Positions 1 to 9,189 of a stretch of DNA of 34,927 nt are shown here, one piece after another. The position numbers were made by a program, and so were the translations under genes. This stretch comes from Sphingobacteriaceae bacterium (GTDB taxonomy: Bacteria > Bacteroidota > Bacteroidia > Sphingobacteriales > Sphingobacteriaceae). The first letter of the stretch is position 1. The number at the start of each line of letters is the position of its first letter. The notes under the pieces were generated by a model. The model was not told the origin of the DNA and made no database searches. It saw only the letters and a program-made list of their open reading frames with translations. The stretch covers positions 1-34,927 of the forward strand of contig CANHHZ010000001.1 in NCBI GenBank assembly GCA_947460275.1, read 5' to 3'.

Positions 1-2151
1 GGCCGTTGTGGTTTCCCACTTCAGTTTTTCGTTTGCTGGTCCAGCATATAAATCGTTGGCTAAACCGGTTTGCACTGCCCCACCAAAAGGATAGTTGTAA
101 ACACTAAGCTGCGCCAAAGATGCATAAGAGCCAATGCCTTGGTTGCCAGTTTGGCCATAGCTAAGGCGAATTTTTAAATCACTGATGGCTTTTATGCTTT
201 TCATGAACTCTTCATTAGAAACTTTCCAAGCTACTGCGGCCGATGAAAAACCTGCCCATTTATTGTCTTTACCAAATTTACTCGAACCATCTTGACGATA
301 AGCGAAAGTAACGAAATATTTATCGTTATAGTTGTAGTTGGTACGCCCTAAAAACGAAATTAAAGTAGATTGGAAGCGCGAGGTAATTACGGGTAAAACA
401 ACTTCTCCAGCCGCTAAATTCTCATTTTGCAAGGCGTCATTTGGAAAAGTTTTGGCTTCTGCTCTTTTAGACTGGCCGTTTGTACGCTCAAAGGTACTTG
501 CACCAACTATATTTAAACTGTGTTTTTTAAACTTTTTATCAAAGGTAAGTAAGCTTTCGGCAACACCACTATTCCAGATATTATCTGATTTCAAACCAGA
601 CCCCCTAACGGCAAACCCTTCATAAACGCTTCGTGGATAATATTGGTCTCTTGCGCTTGATGAATAGCTAAAACCAAGATTTTGCCTAAACTTAAAGTTT
701 TTCAAGAAAGTAGCTTCAATATAATTAGAAGAAAATATATTTAATCCCTTAACTGCATTTAAAACTGAATTTACATAGATGTAAGGGTTGGTGATAAACG
801 CATCGCCTACACCATCATAATCTATTGGTTCTGATGCGGTTGAAGGAAATGTAAGTGCCGAACGAATAACCCCGGCGCTTGCTGCATCAGATTTGGTAGT
901 TCCTGTTTTTACACCATTGGTAAGTGTGCTGGCAAAATTTGTACTCGTACCAACTCTAAACGTTTTGCTCATATTTCTATTTAGGTTCAAGCCTAAACCA
1001 AACCTATTGTAGTCAGAGTTAGAGATAGTTCCTTCTTGGTCTAAATAGCTAAAGGTTAAGCTATGACTACCAGCATCATTAGCACCAGAAATATTGAGTG
1101 AGTAATTTTGATACAATCCACGTCTAAAAATTCTGTCTTGCCAATTGTTGTTATCGCCAATAAAATCTTGCGGACCTTTGGCATAATAAGTATTGCCTGG
1201 GTTTAAAGGATCTGGAAGTTGGGTACCAGGAAAAGGCAAACTATAAGCTGTTCCTGTATATTTATTAGAATTGCTATACGCCAAATTTTGATAGGCCGCA
1301 TATTCCGAAGCATTCAATACATCGAGTTTTTTAGAAACTTCGGCCTGCCCAAAAACAAAATTTGCCTCAATTTTATCTTTACCGATTTTACCTTTTTTTG
1401 TAGTAATTAATACTACTCCATTAGCTCCCCTAGAGCCGTAAATTGCTGTAGCAGAAGCGTCTTTAAGAATATCAATGCTTTCGATATCATTTGGATTTAA
1501 AAAAGCCATTGCATTTAACGTTTGTTTTTCGTCTTCGCCAATGGATACAGGTGTAGCGCCGCTACTATTGTTATTAAAAGGAACGCCATCAATCACATAA
1601 AGAGGCTCAGTTCCACCTAAAAACGAATTTGATCCTCTAATCCTAATGCTTAACCCAGCACCTGGAGCGCCATCATTTTGGGTAACGTTTACACCGGCAA
1701 TCTTTCCTTGTAAGGCCTGTAAAACATTGGTTGGTGCGTCTTTGAGTAAGCTCTCGCTGTCAATTCGAGTTACAGATCCAGTCAAATCTGATTTTTTTAC
1801 TGTTCCATATCCAATAACCACTACATCGTTTAACGTTGTGCTTTGAAGTTTTAAGGTAATGAGAAAATTGGTTTTTGAACCAATAGCCATTTCTTGGCTT
1901 TCCATTCCTAAAAATGAAAACACAAGTATTTGGCTGTTTGATGGAACATTTATGGAGAAAATTCCATTTTGATTTGTTAAGACTGTTGTTTTAGTGTTTT
2001 TAACAGCAACAGAAACGCCGGGTAATCCAATTCCATTCTCGTCTGCAACTTTTCCAGAAAGCTTTTTCTCTTGAGCAAACGTGGAAATAGTAATCGTTAA
2101 ACATACAAGTAGTGCGAATAGATTAGTAAATAATTTATTAAGCATAAGCAT
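1..2151 (-). CDS. SusC/RagA family TonB-dependent outer-membrane receptor, partial (C-terminus beyond window)
   Basis: The reverse strand reads open from an ATG at 2151 to the left edge, giving 717 codons. SusC proteins are usually about 1000 residues, so roughly the last third is missing. Translation starts with MLMLNKLFTNLFALLVC, a Sec signal peptide ending near STFAQ. A carboxypeptidase-regulatory-like domain (about residues 28-105) follows, then the SusC signature DVVVIGYGTVKKSDLTG at about 109 and a plug domain with LQALQGKIAGV, IRGSNSF and LKDASATAIYGSRGANGV. The family imports glycans or peptides across the outer membrane with a SusD lipoprotein; any SusD gene would lie left of the window. 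A second ATG at 2145 is an alternative start. It is divergent from an AraC regulator and two esterases, so a carbohydrate substrate is likely, but it cannot be named. Confidence 0.95.
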   Translation of the reverse strand, partial: MLMLNKLFTNLFALLVCLTITISTFAQEKKLSGKVADENGIGLPGVSVAVKNTKTTVLTNQNGIFSINVPSNSQILVFSFLGMESQEMAIGSKTNFLITLKLQSTTLNDVVVIGYGTVKKSDLTGSVTRIDSESLLKDAPTNVLQALQGKIAGVNVTQNDGAPGAGLSIRIRGSNSFLGGTEPLYVIDGVPFNNNSSGATPVSIGEDEKQTLNAMAFLNPNDIESIDILKDASATAIYGSRGANGVVLITTKKGKIGKDKIEANFVFGQAEVSKKLDVLNASEYAAYQNLAYSNSNKYTGTAYSLPFPGTQLPDPLNPGNTYYAKGPQDFIGDNNNWQDRIFRRGLYQNYSLNISGANDAGSHSLTFSYLDQEGTISNSDYNRFGLGLNLNRNMSKTFRVGTSTNFASTLTNGVKTGTTKSDAASAGVIRSALTFPSTASEPIDYDGVGDAFITNPYIYVNSVLNAVKGLNIFSSNYIEATFLKNFKFRQNLGFSYSSSARDQYYPRSVYEGFAVRGSGLKSDNIWNSGVAESLLTFDKKFKKHSLNIVGASTFERTNGQSKRAEAKTFPNDALQNENLAAGEVVLPVITSRFQSTLISFLGRTNYNYNDKYFVTFAYRQDGSSKFGKDNKWAGFSSAAVAWKVSNEEFMKSIKAISDLKIRLSYGQTGNQGIGSYASLAQLSVYNYPFGGAVQTGLANDLYAGPANEKLKWETTTA

Positions 2152-2167
2152 TTTATTTGGTTTGTAT

Positions 2168-2175
2168 CAAAAGTA
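2168..2175 (-). promoter_or_regulatory. Candidate -7 box of the susC promoter
   Basis: The reverse strand reads TACTTTTG, a match to the Bacteroidota -7 consensus TAnnTTTG, 16 nt before the ATG at 2151. I found no TTG at the usual -33 spacing. It may therefore be a weak promoter that depends on an activator, or a chance match. Confidence 0.35.
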
Positions 2176-2314
2176 GCGTTCAAATTAGGGTTTAAAATAA
2201 TACTATTTTATCTATTAATAATATTTTTATCTCTTAAAATTACGTATGTTTTAAATTAACATATTTTTTATTGCTTTTAAGACATTTTAATTAGTAATTG
2301 AACAATGCTTATCT

Positions 2315-2322
2315 TATCTTTG
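2315..2322 (+). promoter_or_regulatory. Candidate -7 box for the AraC-esterase operon
   Basis: TATCTTTG matches TAnnTTTG and lies 47 nt before the GTG start of the AraC gene. The nearest upstream TTG (2298-2300) is only 14 nt away rather than about 19, so the call is weak. The 218-bp gap between the divergent genes otherwise holds only AT-rich sequence. Confidence 0.3.
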
Positions 2323-2369
2323 AGAACTAATATTATTTTATCTTATTTATTGATTTTATTGAACTCATT

Positions 2370-3245
2370 GTGCAGGTAAATCTTATAAAAGAAATAACTC
2401 CGCTTACCAATAGTGATTGTTTTACCATTTTTGAAAGGAAAAAACAAGACTTTGATTTTCCTTTGCATTACCATGAAGAGATGGAGCTTAATTTTATTAC
2501 CAATGCCGCAGGAGCCAGAAGGGTAGTTGGTGATCATATCGAAGAAATAGAAGATATAGAATTGGTGTTAATTGGGTCTAACCTGCCACATGTGTGGGAA
2601 ACCCACAAGTTAAACGGCAAAGAAATTCATGAAATAACGCTTCAGTTTCATAAAGATCTATTTGATGAAAGATTTTTGCGCAGAAACCAGCTAAGGGTAA
2701 TTAGAGAAATGTTTGAAAAAGCCAAATGTGGCATTTTATTCTCTAAAGAAACCACACAGGCTCTCGGGCCAAGGCTTGTAAAGCTAAACAAAAGGCATGG
2801 GTTTGATTCCGTACTAGAGCTAATGTCTATTTTGCACGATCTTTCGACCTCCCGAAATATGCGAACCTTGTCCGACTCTACCTTTAGCAATGCCGAATTC
2901 TCCTATAACAGTAGGCGCATAGAAAAAGTAATGGAGTACATCAATTTGAACTTTGATAAACAAGTTTCTTTAGCAGAAGTTGCCCGTATTGCCAACATGA
3001 CTGAAGTTTCTTTTAGTCGTTTTTTTAAAAGTAGAACGGGTATTAGTTTTATAGACAGTTTAATAGAAATTAGATTAGGTCATGCTTCTCGTAAATTAAT
3101 TGATACCACCCAAGGAGTTGCCGAATTAGCTTATAACTGTGGTTTTAATAATATATCCAATTTCAATAGAATATTTAAAAAGAAAAAAGGCTGCACCCCA
3201 AAAGAGTTTAGAGAAAACCTTTCTGGACACCGAATTTTTGTATAA
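2370..3245 (+). CDS. AraC-family transcriptional regulator
   Basis: This 291-residue protein has an N-terminal cupin-like sensor domain (LHYHEEMELNF near residues 32-42, then a region ending LPHVWE) and a C-terminal pair of helix-turn-helix motifs (about 186-285). These include VSLAEVARIANMTEVSFSRF and the typical AraC ending GFNNISNFNRIFKKKKGCTP. AraC proteins of this layout bind a small ligand, often a sugar, and activate nearby transport or catabolic genes. The only available start is GTG at 2370; no ATG lies upstream in frame. Its stop overlaps the next start by one base (TAATG at 3243-3247), so it is probably co-translated with the CE2-like esterase. The divergent susC is a plausible second target. 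Confidence 0.93.
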   Translation: MQVNLIKEITPLTNSDCFTIFERKKQDFDFPLHYHEEMELNFITNAAGARRVVGDHIEEIEDIELVLIGSNLPHVWETHKLNGKEIHEITLQFHKDLFDERFLRRNQLRVIREMFEKAKCGILFSKETTQALGPRLVKLNKRHGFDSVLELMSILHDLSTSRNMRTLSDSTFSNAEFSYNSRRIEKVMEYINLNFDKQVSLAEVARIANMTEVSFSRFFKSRTGISFIDSLIEIRLGHASRKLIDTTQGVAELAYNCGFNNISNFNRIFKKKKGCTPKEFRENLSGHRIFV

Positions 3246-4309
3246 TGAAAAAGTTATTACTTTCACTGTTTTTAGTTTTCGCCTCTGGCAATTTATTGGC
3301 CAAATCTGGGTTTAATTTTTACCCTGGCAACCACCCGTTTGTAAAATACATAGGTAGGGTAGATTTTTCCGATACCAGCAAACCAAAATTTTGGGCTTCG
3401 GGGACTTATGTACAAATTACATTTATCGGTACTTATTGCAATCTGCAAATTGATGATGAAATGCTTTGGGGAACGACACTAAATTATCTCCAAATAAAAG
3501 TAGACGACCGGCCCGCTTACCGTATACAGCTAAAGGGAAAACACAATGTGATTACTTTGGCCAAAAACTTACCCAAAGGAAAACATACCATTTTAATTTG
3601 TAAAAATACAGAAGCTGAAAATGGCTACATTCAGATTTTGGGCTTTGAGTGTGAACAAATTTTGCGTCCAGCTTTGACTCAAACCCGTAAAATGGAATTT
3701 ATTGGAGATTCGATTACCTGCGGCGCTGCCAGTGACGAGAGTGAAATTAAATGCGATAAAGGTCAATGGCACGATCAGCACAATGCCTATATGGCCTATG
3801 GCCCAACTACGGCCCGTAACCTAAACGCCCAATGGCATTTATCGTCGGTTTCGGGGATAGGGCTGATGCACAGTTGTTGCAATAAAAAAATACTAATGCC
3901 CCAAGTTTTTGATAAGGTAAACATGGCAAGGGATACCATTGCTTGGGATTTTTCACTTTATCAGCCTGACGTGGTAACCGTATGTTTGGGTCAAAATGAT
4001 GGAGTTCAAGATTCTGCACAGTTTGTAAATGCTTACATTAACTTTGCCAAAACTTTGCGTATAAATTATCCGAAAGCAAAACTAATTTTTTTATCGAGCC
4101 CAATGGCAAGCGCCGATTTAAAAGTTGCACTGATAAAATATATTAACGCAGTTAAAGAAAGTTTAAATCAACAGGGCGAAAACAACATTGCGACCTATTT
4201 CTTTTCAAAATCCTATCACCAAGGCTGCGGCGGGCATCCGTCGGTAGTTGATCATCAAGCGATTGCCGCAGAGCTAACCGCTTCCGTTAAAAAAATAATG
4301 AAATGGTAA
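3245..4309 (+). CDS. Exported SGNH esterase, CE2-like (acetylxylan/deacetylase type)
   Basis: This 354-residue protein has a signal peptide (MKKLLLSLFLVFASGNLLA). An N-terminal beta-rich domain (about 25-140) follows, of the jelly-roll type found in carbohydrate esterase family 2, then an SGNH hydrolase domain. Block I is EFIGDSITCG with nucleophile Ser156. Block III is TVCLGQNDG. The catalytic His is H331 in GGHPSVVDH. CE2 enzymes remove acetyl groups from plant glycans such as xylan and glucomannan. Its link to an AraC regulator and a divergent SusC fits removal of acetyl decorations during glycan use. The substrate is inferred, and another acyl-sugar ester is possible. Confidence 0.85.
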   Translation: MKKLLLSLFLVFASGNLLAKSGFNFYPGNHPFVKYIGRVDFSDTSKPKFWASGTYVQITFIGTYCNLQIDDEMLWGTTLNYLQIKVDDRPAYRIQLKGKHNVITLAKNLPKGKHTILICKNTEAENGYIQILGFECEQILRPALTQTRKMEFIGDSITCGAASDESEIKCDKGQWHDQHNAYMAYGPTTARNLNAQWHLSSVSGIGLMHSCCNKKILMPQVFDKVNMARDTIAWDFSLYQPDVVTVCLGQNDGVQDSAQFVNAYINFAKTLRINYPKAKLIFLSSPMASADLKVALIKYINAVKESLNQQGENNIATYFFSKSYHQGCGGHPSVVDHQAIAAELTASVKKIMKW

Positions 4310-4326
4310 CCCTTAAAACTATATAC

Positions 4327-4977
4327 ATGAAACGCCTTAACCTTATTGTTCTATTTGTGTTGACATCATTTTTTGTTCAAGCACAAGAAAATCGTCCTTT
4401 TTATAGTGAAATTAACAATTTTAAAAAGAAGGATAGTTTAGAATTCCCACCAAAAAATGCAGTGCTTTTTGTCGGAAGCTCTACTTTTACCAACTGGAAA
4501 GATGCACAAAAATACTTTCCAACCCATACCATCATTAATCGTGGTTTTGGAGGTTCCTCTTTGCCGCATGTAATCGGCTATGCCAATGACATTATTTTCC
4601 CTTATCATCCTAAACAAATTGTAATCTATTGTGGCGAAAATGATTTTACAGGTAATGCAACAGCCCAAGTAGTTGTTGATAGGGTAAAAGAATTGTTTAC
4701 GTTAATTAGAAATAAATATCCTAAAGTTTACATCGCCTACATATCTATAAAACCAAGTCCATCCCGCGAAAAATATTTGCCTCAAATGGTAGCTGCAAAT
4801 AAAATGATTGCAGAAATGATTAAAGGCATGAAGAGGGCACAATTTATAAATACTTACGACGCCATGTTTACGGCCAGTGGCGAAATGATGAATGATATCT
4901 TTTTAAAAGATAATTTGCACATGAACGCTAAAGGCTATGCCATTTGGGCTAAGATAATGGAACCCTATTTGAAATAG
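4327..4977 (+). CDS. Exported SGNH/GDSL-type hydrolase
   Basis: The protein is 216 residues from the ATG at 4327. I preferred this start because it opens directly with a signal peptide (MKRLNLIVLFVLTSFFVQAQ). An ATG at 4303 in the same frame overlaps the previous stop and adds eight residues without signal-peptide character. SGNH blocks are visible: VLFVGSSTF with likely nucleophile Ser52, NRGFGGSSLP as block II, YCGENDF as block III and DNLHMNAKGYAIW carrying the catalytic Asp and His. The family includes esterases, lipases and PAF-acetylhydrolase-like enzymes. It starts 17 bp after the CE2-like gene and is probably in the same operon, which suggests a second de-esterifying step on the same glycan. 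Confidence 0.85.
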   Translation: MKRLNLIVLFVLTSFFVQAQENRPFYSEINNFKKKDSLEFPPKNAVLFVGSSTFTNWKDAQKYFPTHTIINRGFGGSSLPHVIGYANDIIFPYHPKQIVIYCGENDFTGNATAQVVVDRVKELFTLIRNKYPKVYIAYISIKPSPSREKYLPQMVAANKMIAEMIKGMKRAQFINTYDAMFTASGEMMNDIFLKDNLHMNAKGYAIWAKIMEPYLK

Positions 4978-4999
4978 AACAAGTCTGCTTTTCTAAGAG

Positions 5000-6112
5000 T
5001 TAAGCGGCCAAAGTGTTGTTTGTTTTAGTTAGATAAGCTTCTTTGCCTAATTTGCGCAACATGCGGTAATGCGAACGCAGTGCAATTAAAAAAGTTTTGT
5101 TTTCTATATAAGGTAAATCAAACTCTAGAGCTGTTTCTTTGATGATTTTTCCAATGGCTGGGTAATGAATGTGACATATTTTAGGAAAAAGATGATGTTC
5201 TATTTGTCTGTTTAATCCGCCACAAAAAAAGCCGGCAACTTTATTGTCAACAGCAAAGTTAGCTGTGGTCATTAATTGGTGTGCTGCCCAAGCATCTTCA
5301 ATATTGCCATTTGCATTGGGTAATGGGAAATGGGTCCCTTCTACCACATGCGCCAATTGAAAAACTAAGCCCAAAACCAATCCTTGTGAGAATTGCATCG
5401 CCAAAAAGCCGATCAAAAATTGCCACCATGTTACATTCATCACCATGAGCGGTAAAATGATAAATAAAAAGTAATAGAGAAATTTAAAAAAGAACAAGTT
5501 AAAATACTCAATTTTAGGGTGATTTGCCACTTGGCTCCCAATCTTGCTTTGAAAGAATTTTTTATAATCTTTTCTAAAAACCCATGAAAGCATAGCCAAA
5601 CTGTATAAACCAAAAGCATAAATGTGCTGATAGCGTTGTATTTTATTTACAGGTTCGGTTTCAGAAAATCTAATTAGGCCTGGCGCCACATCAATGTCTT
5701 CATCGTGACCCGAAATATTTGTATAAGTGTGGTGTACAATGTTATGGCAAATGCTCCAAACATAAGCACTGGCGCCTATTAAACTGAATAAAAAACTAAA
5801 GCATTTGTTAATGATGGGGTGTTGAGAATAGGCCTTGTGTATGGCGTCGTGACAAATGTTAAACCCCACAAATGCACCAAAAGCCCCAAGTAAAACCGCC
5901 ATGGCTAGGGTGTAAACCGGGTTAAAATTACCTAGTAAAACTAGAAAATAAAGTGCAGTAAAGCCTCCTAAAAAAAACGTTGTTTTAAACCACATTGCAG
6001 TATTTGCATGGGTACTTATTTGCTGTGTTGTAAAGTAATTGTCAACTCGATGGCGTAAGGTAGCGTAAAAAGTACATTGCTTAGTATTGGTGAACTTAAC
6101 TTTAGTTGTCAT
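5000..6112 (-). CDS. Membrane fatty acid desaturase, front-end type
   Basis: The 370-residue integral membrane protein carries three histidine boxes of di-iron desaturases: HDAIH at 88-92, HNIVHH at 123-128 and QIEHH at 303-307. Hydrophobic segments lie around 45-85, 105-122 and 205-245. A Gln at the first place of the third box (QxxHH) is characteristic of front-end (delta-5/delta-6) desaturases and related bacterial acyl-lipid desaturases. No cytochrome b5 domain is fused, so electrons must come from a separate ferredoxin or similar donor. Such enzymes add double bonds to membrane acyl chains, often at low temperature. It is convergent with the esterase operon, 22 bp from its stop, with no clear terminator between. 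Confidence 0.9.
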   Translation of the reverse strand: MTTKVKFTNTKQCTFYATLRHRVDNYFTTQQISTHANTAMWFKTTFFLGGFTALYFLVLLGNFNPVYTLAMAVLLGAFGAFVGFNICHDAIHKAYSQHPIINKCFSFLFSLIGASAYVWSICHNIVHHTYTNISGHDEDIDVAPGLIRFSETEPVNKIQRYQHIYAFGLYSLAMLSWVFRKDYKKFFQSKIGSQVANHPKIEYFNLFFFKFLYYFLFIILPLMVMNVTWWQFLIGFLAMQFSQGLVLGLVFQLAHVVEGTHFPLPNANGNIEDAWAAHQLMTTANFAVDNKVAGFFCGGLNRQIEHHLFPKICHIHYPAIGKIIKETALEFDLPYIENKTFLIALRSHYRMLRKLGKEAYLTKTNNTLAA

Positions 6113-6229
6113 TTGTTTTGGATGATTTTTCTTATAATTAGCTAATTTATAACTTTTTACGAAATATGTTGCACGAATAAGTTTTTAATTTAAAATGAAT
6201 TGCTTTATTTGTAGGTAAAATGTTGCTTG

Positions 6230-7528
6230 ATGAACAAAAACGCCTGTAAATTTTATTTGAAAAAAATAAGTTTCTTTATTTTTTTCTGCTTGCTATCCTT
6301 TTTAAACGCAAACGCACAAGACACCCTTCAAAAAGTTAATTTAAGTAAGAAAAATGCAATTTCGCAGCAGCAAAAGCCTTATGTAATCTTAATTTCAATT
6401 GATGGTTTTAGGTGGGATTTGGCGGATAAATACAAGGCCAAAAACTTAATTGCACTTCGTAAGGCAGGGGTAGAGGCTGAATATTTGAAGCCTTCGTTCC
6501 CCTCACTTACTTTTCCAAACCATTATACTATCGCAACAGGCTTATATCCGGTGCACCACGGCATTGTAGACAATAATTTTTACGACAAGAAGAGAGAAGT
6601 GATCTACAGAAAATCGGATAAGGTAATGGCTGTTGATAGCTCTTGGTATGCTGGTAAGCCAATTTGGGTGTTGGCCGAAGAACAACAAATGCTAAGTGCA
6701 ATATACTATTGGCCAGGTTCTGAAATTTCGATGAACGGAATAAGACCTACCTATTTTTACAATTACAACGAAATTATCCCCATGGGGAGAAGAATTGAAA
6801 CGGTAAAAAATTGGCTACAACTTCCAGATCATAAAAGACCACATTTAATAGCTTTTTATTTTCCGCAGGTAGATAAGGCTGGACATAATTATAGCGTAAA
6901 TTCTAAAGCAACAGAAGCTGCGGTTTTAGAAGTGGATGATGCAATTGGTCAATTAGTTCAAGTAGCAAAGGCCACTCAATTGCCTATTAATTTCATGGTT
7001 GTTTCTGATCACGGAATGACCCCGATTGATCAAGAAAACACAATCCCACTGCCCAAAGCTATAAATTTAAGTCAATTTGTTGTTCCTCCGGGCACTGCAC
7101 TTTTGCATTTGTATGCCAAAAATGAAGCTTACATTCAGTCTACTTATCAGGCATTAAAAGCCGACACCACAAATTATATAGTTTATTTAGCCAAAGACAT
7201 TCCAAAGGCTTGGCATTACAATAAACAATCAGATATTTACAATAGGGTGGGCGACATAATATTGGTGCCTAAATTACCAAAGGTATTCAGCATCAATGGC
7301 TTAAAGTCTGATGTAGGTCAGCATGGATTTGACCCCTCCATATCCGACATGCATGCCATTTTCTATGCGCAAGGCCCTCAATTTAAATCGGGCATAAAAA
7401 TCAAAGCTTTCGAAAATGTACATATTTATCCTTTAATTGCTCAAATTTTAGGATTAAAAATAAATGATAAAATTGATGGTAAATTAGAAGTGTTGGCGCC
7501 AATATTGAACTCGCCAAGGTTAAAGTAA
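6230..7528 (+). CDS. Nucleotide pyrophosphatase/phosphodiesterase (NPP) family, alkaline phosphatase superfamily
   Basis: The protein is 432 residues from ATG at 6230; a TTG lies one codon upstream. It has a signal peptide (hydrophobic 12-26, ending NANAQ). The two-zinc active site of NPP enzymes is recognisable: ISIDGFRWD supplies a metal Asp (D58). The nucleophile Thr is T94 in SLTFPNHYTIATGLYP, closely matching the vertebrate motif TFPN. DKAGHNYS and VVSDHGMT supply metal Asp and His, and GQHGFDP the last His. The family hydrolyses phosphodiester or pyrophosphate bonds of nucleotides or phospholipid head groups outside the cytoplasm. It is probably periplasmic or surface-bound. It lies 66 bp upstream of an exported carboxypeptidase on the same strand. 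Confidence 0.9.
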   Translation: MNKNACKFYLKKISFFIFFCLLSFLNANAQDTLQKVNLSKKNAISQQQKPYVILISIDGFRWDLADKYKAKNLIALRKAGVEAEYLKPSFPSLTFPNHYTIATGLYPVHHGIVDNNFYDKKREVIYRKSDKVMAVDSSWYAGKPIWVLAEEQQMLSAIYYWPGSEISMNGIRPTYFYNYNEIIPMGRRIETVKNWLQLPDHKRPHLIAFYFPQVDKAGHNYSVNSKATEAAVLEVDDAIGQLVQVAKATQLPINFMVVSDHGMTPIDQENTIPLPKAINLSQFVVPPGTALLHLYAKNEAYIQSTYQALKADTTNYIVYLAKDIPKAWHYNKQSDIYNRVGDIILVPKLPKVFSINGLKSDVGQHGFDPSISDMHAIFYAQGPQFKSGIKIKAFENVHIYPLIAQILGLKINDKIDGKLEVLAPILNSPRLK

Positions 7529-7594
7529 CATTTTTGTGTTTATCGTATTTATTGACTTCCTTTTTTGATATTTATACAAACAAATTATATTCAA

Positions 7595-9127
7595 ATGAAC
7601 AAGTTTTTTATTTCGGCCTTTATGGTTTTTAGCATTGTTACCTCTACACAAGCTCAAAAACCCGCAGCTATTGCAAAAGAAGAACCTACTGCCACTAATA
7701 CAAATATTGCTTCGCGTAACATTGTTGCCGAAAGCTCGGTAGTAACCAGCCACACTGTAACGATTAAAGGCAAGTTAGTGCCTTATAAAGCCACCACGGG
7801 CACTTTGCCTGTTTGGGATGAAGATGGGAAGGCTATTGCTGGTTTGTTTTATACTTATTACGAACGTACCGATATACAAAATAAAGAGGGTCGTCCATTG
7901 GTGATTTCTTTTAACGGTGGCCCAGGCTCTGCTTCAGTATGGATGCACCTCGCTTACACTGGCCCAAGGGTGCTAAAAATTGATGACGAAGGTTATCCAG
8001 TTCAGCCTTATGGATATCAAGAAAATAACAGTTCTATCTTGGATGTAGCAGACATTGTGTACATAGATCCAGTAAATACAGGTTATTCTCGTCCAACAAA
8101 CAAGGATGTAGCCGGCAGTAAATTTTTTGGAGTTAGGGCCGATATTAAATATCTAGCCGAGTGGATAAATACTTTTGTAACACGAAATAACCGCTGGGCA
8201 TCGCCCAAATTTTTAATTGGCGAAAGCTATGGAACTACCCGCGTTTCTGGTTTAGCCCTAGAGTTACAAAGTAACCAGTGGATGTATTTAAACGGCGTAA
8301 TTTTAGTTTCGCCAACAGAACTAGGTATTGTAAGAGGTACAGTAATGGATGCTGCTTTAAGTTTACCTTATTTTGCTGCAACAGCCTGGTACCATAAAAT
8401 GTTGCCCGACGATTTACAGCGTAAAAAATTGGCTGATATGTTACCCGAAGTAGAAAGCTTTACCATAAATCAACTTATTCCAGCCATAGCTAAGGGTGGT
8501 TTTTTGCCTATGGAAGAAAAACAAAAAATTGCTGCTCAAATGGCTAGATTTTCTGGCATTTCTTCAAAAGTATTTTTGCAAAATAACCTCGATGTGTCTA
8601 CCAATTTATTTTGGAAAGAGCTATTGCGTGATAAAGGTTTTACTGTTGGCAGATTGGATTCGAGATATAAAGGCATTGATAGGGCAGATGCAGGTGAAGG
8701 ACCAGATTACAATGCAGAGCTTACTTCTTGGTTGCATTCCTTTACGCCAGCTATCAATATGTACTTGCGCAACGAACTCAATTACAAAACAGATTTAAAA
8801 TACAATATGTTTGGCCCTGTAAATCCTTGGGATAGAAGCGGTGATAAAACTGGAGAAAATTTACGTGCAGCTATGGCGCAAAATCCATATTTACATTTGT
8901 TGGTGCAGTCTGGTTATTACGATGGGGCATGCGATTATTTCAACGCTAAATACAACATGTGGCAAATGGATCCAAGCGGCAAATTGAAAGATAGAATGAC
9001 TTGGGAAGGTTACGAAAGTGGACACATGATGTATTTACGTAAGCCAGATTTGGCCATGGGTAACGAGCATATCAGGAACTTTATCTTAAAAGCATTGCCA
9101 AAACCAGGCGAAGCAGCCAAATTTTAA
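7595..9127 (+). CDS. Exported S10-family serine carboxypeptidase
   Basis: The protein is 510 residues from ATG at 7595. An in-frame TTG at 7565 would add ten residues ahead of the signal peptide MNKFFISAFMVFSIVTSTQA and is unlikely to be used. S10 hallmarks are present: SFNGGPGSAS for the oxyanion-hole region, IGESYGTTR with catalytic Ser211, YDGACDYFN with the likely catalytic Asp, and ESGHMMY with the catalytic His. Family members release C-terminal residues from peptides, usually at acid pH in eukaryotes. Bacterial homologues of this length are common but poorly studied. It is probably periplasmic and used for peptide scavenging. Confidence 0.9.
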   Translation: MNKFFISAFMVFSIVTSTQAQKPAAIAKEEPTATNTNIASRNIVAESSVVTSHTVTIKGKLVPYKATTGTLPVWDEDGKAIAGLFYTYYERTDIQNKEGRPLVISFNGGPGSASVWMHLAYTGPRVLKIDDEGYPVQPYGYQENNSSILDVADIVYIDPVNTGYSRPTNKDVAGSKFFGVRADIKYLAEWINTFVTRNNRWASPKFLIGESYGTTRVSGLALELQSNQWMYLNGVILVSPTELGIVRGTVMDAALSLPYFAATAWYHKMLPDDLQRKKLADMLPEVESFTINQLIPAIAKGGFLPMEEKQKIAAQMARFSGISSKVFLQNNLDVSTNLFWKELLRDKGFTVGRLDSRYKGIDRADAGEGPDYNAELTSWLHSFTPAINMYLRNELNYKTDLKYNMFGPVNPWDRSGDKTGENLRAAMAQNPYLHLLVQSGYYDGACDYFNAKYNMWQMDPSGKLKDRMTWEGYESGHMMYLRKPDLAMGNEHIRNFILKALPKPGEAAKF

Positions 9128-9162
9128 CTTGACAGCATAAATTTTATTGTACCATCTTTCGG

Positions 9163-9180
9163 TATATTTGTTTATTTTTG
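9163..9180 (+). promoter_or_regulatory. Candidate accA promoter (two overlapping -7 boxes)
   Basis: Two matches to TAnnTTTG occur in a row: TATATTTG at 9163-9170 and TATTTTTG at 9173-9180. A TTG at 9147-9149 stands 23 nt before the second box, at the edge of the accepted spacing. The accA ATG is at 9190, so the leader would be very short. Which box is used cannot be told from sequence. Confidence 0.45.
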
Positions 9181-9189
9181 CCACCCGCT

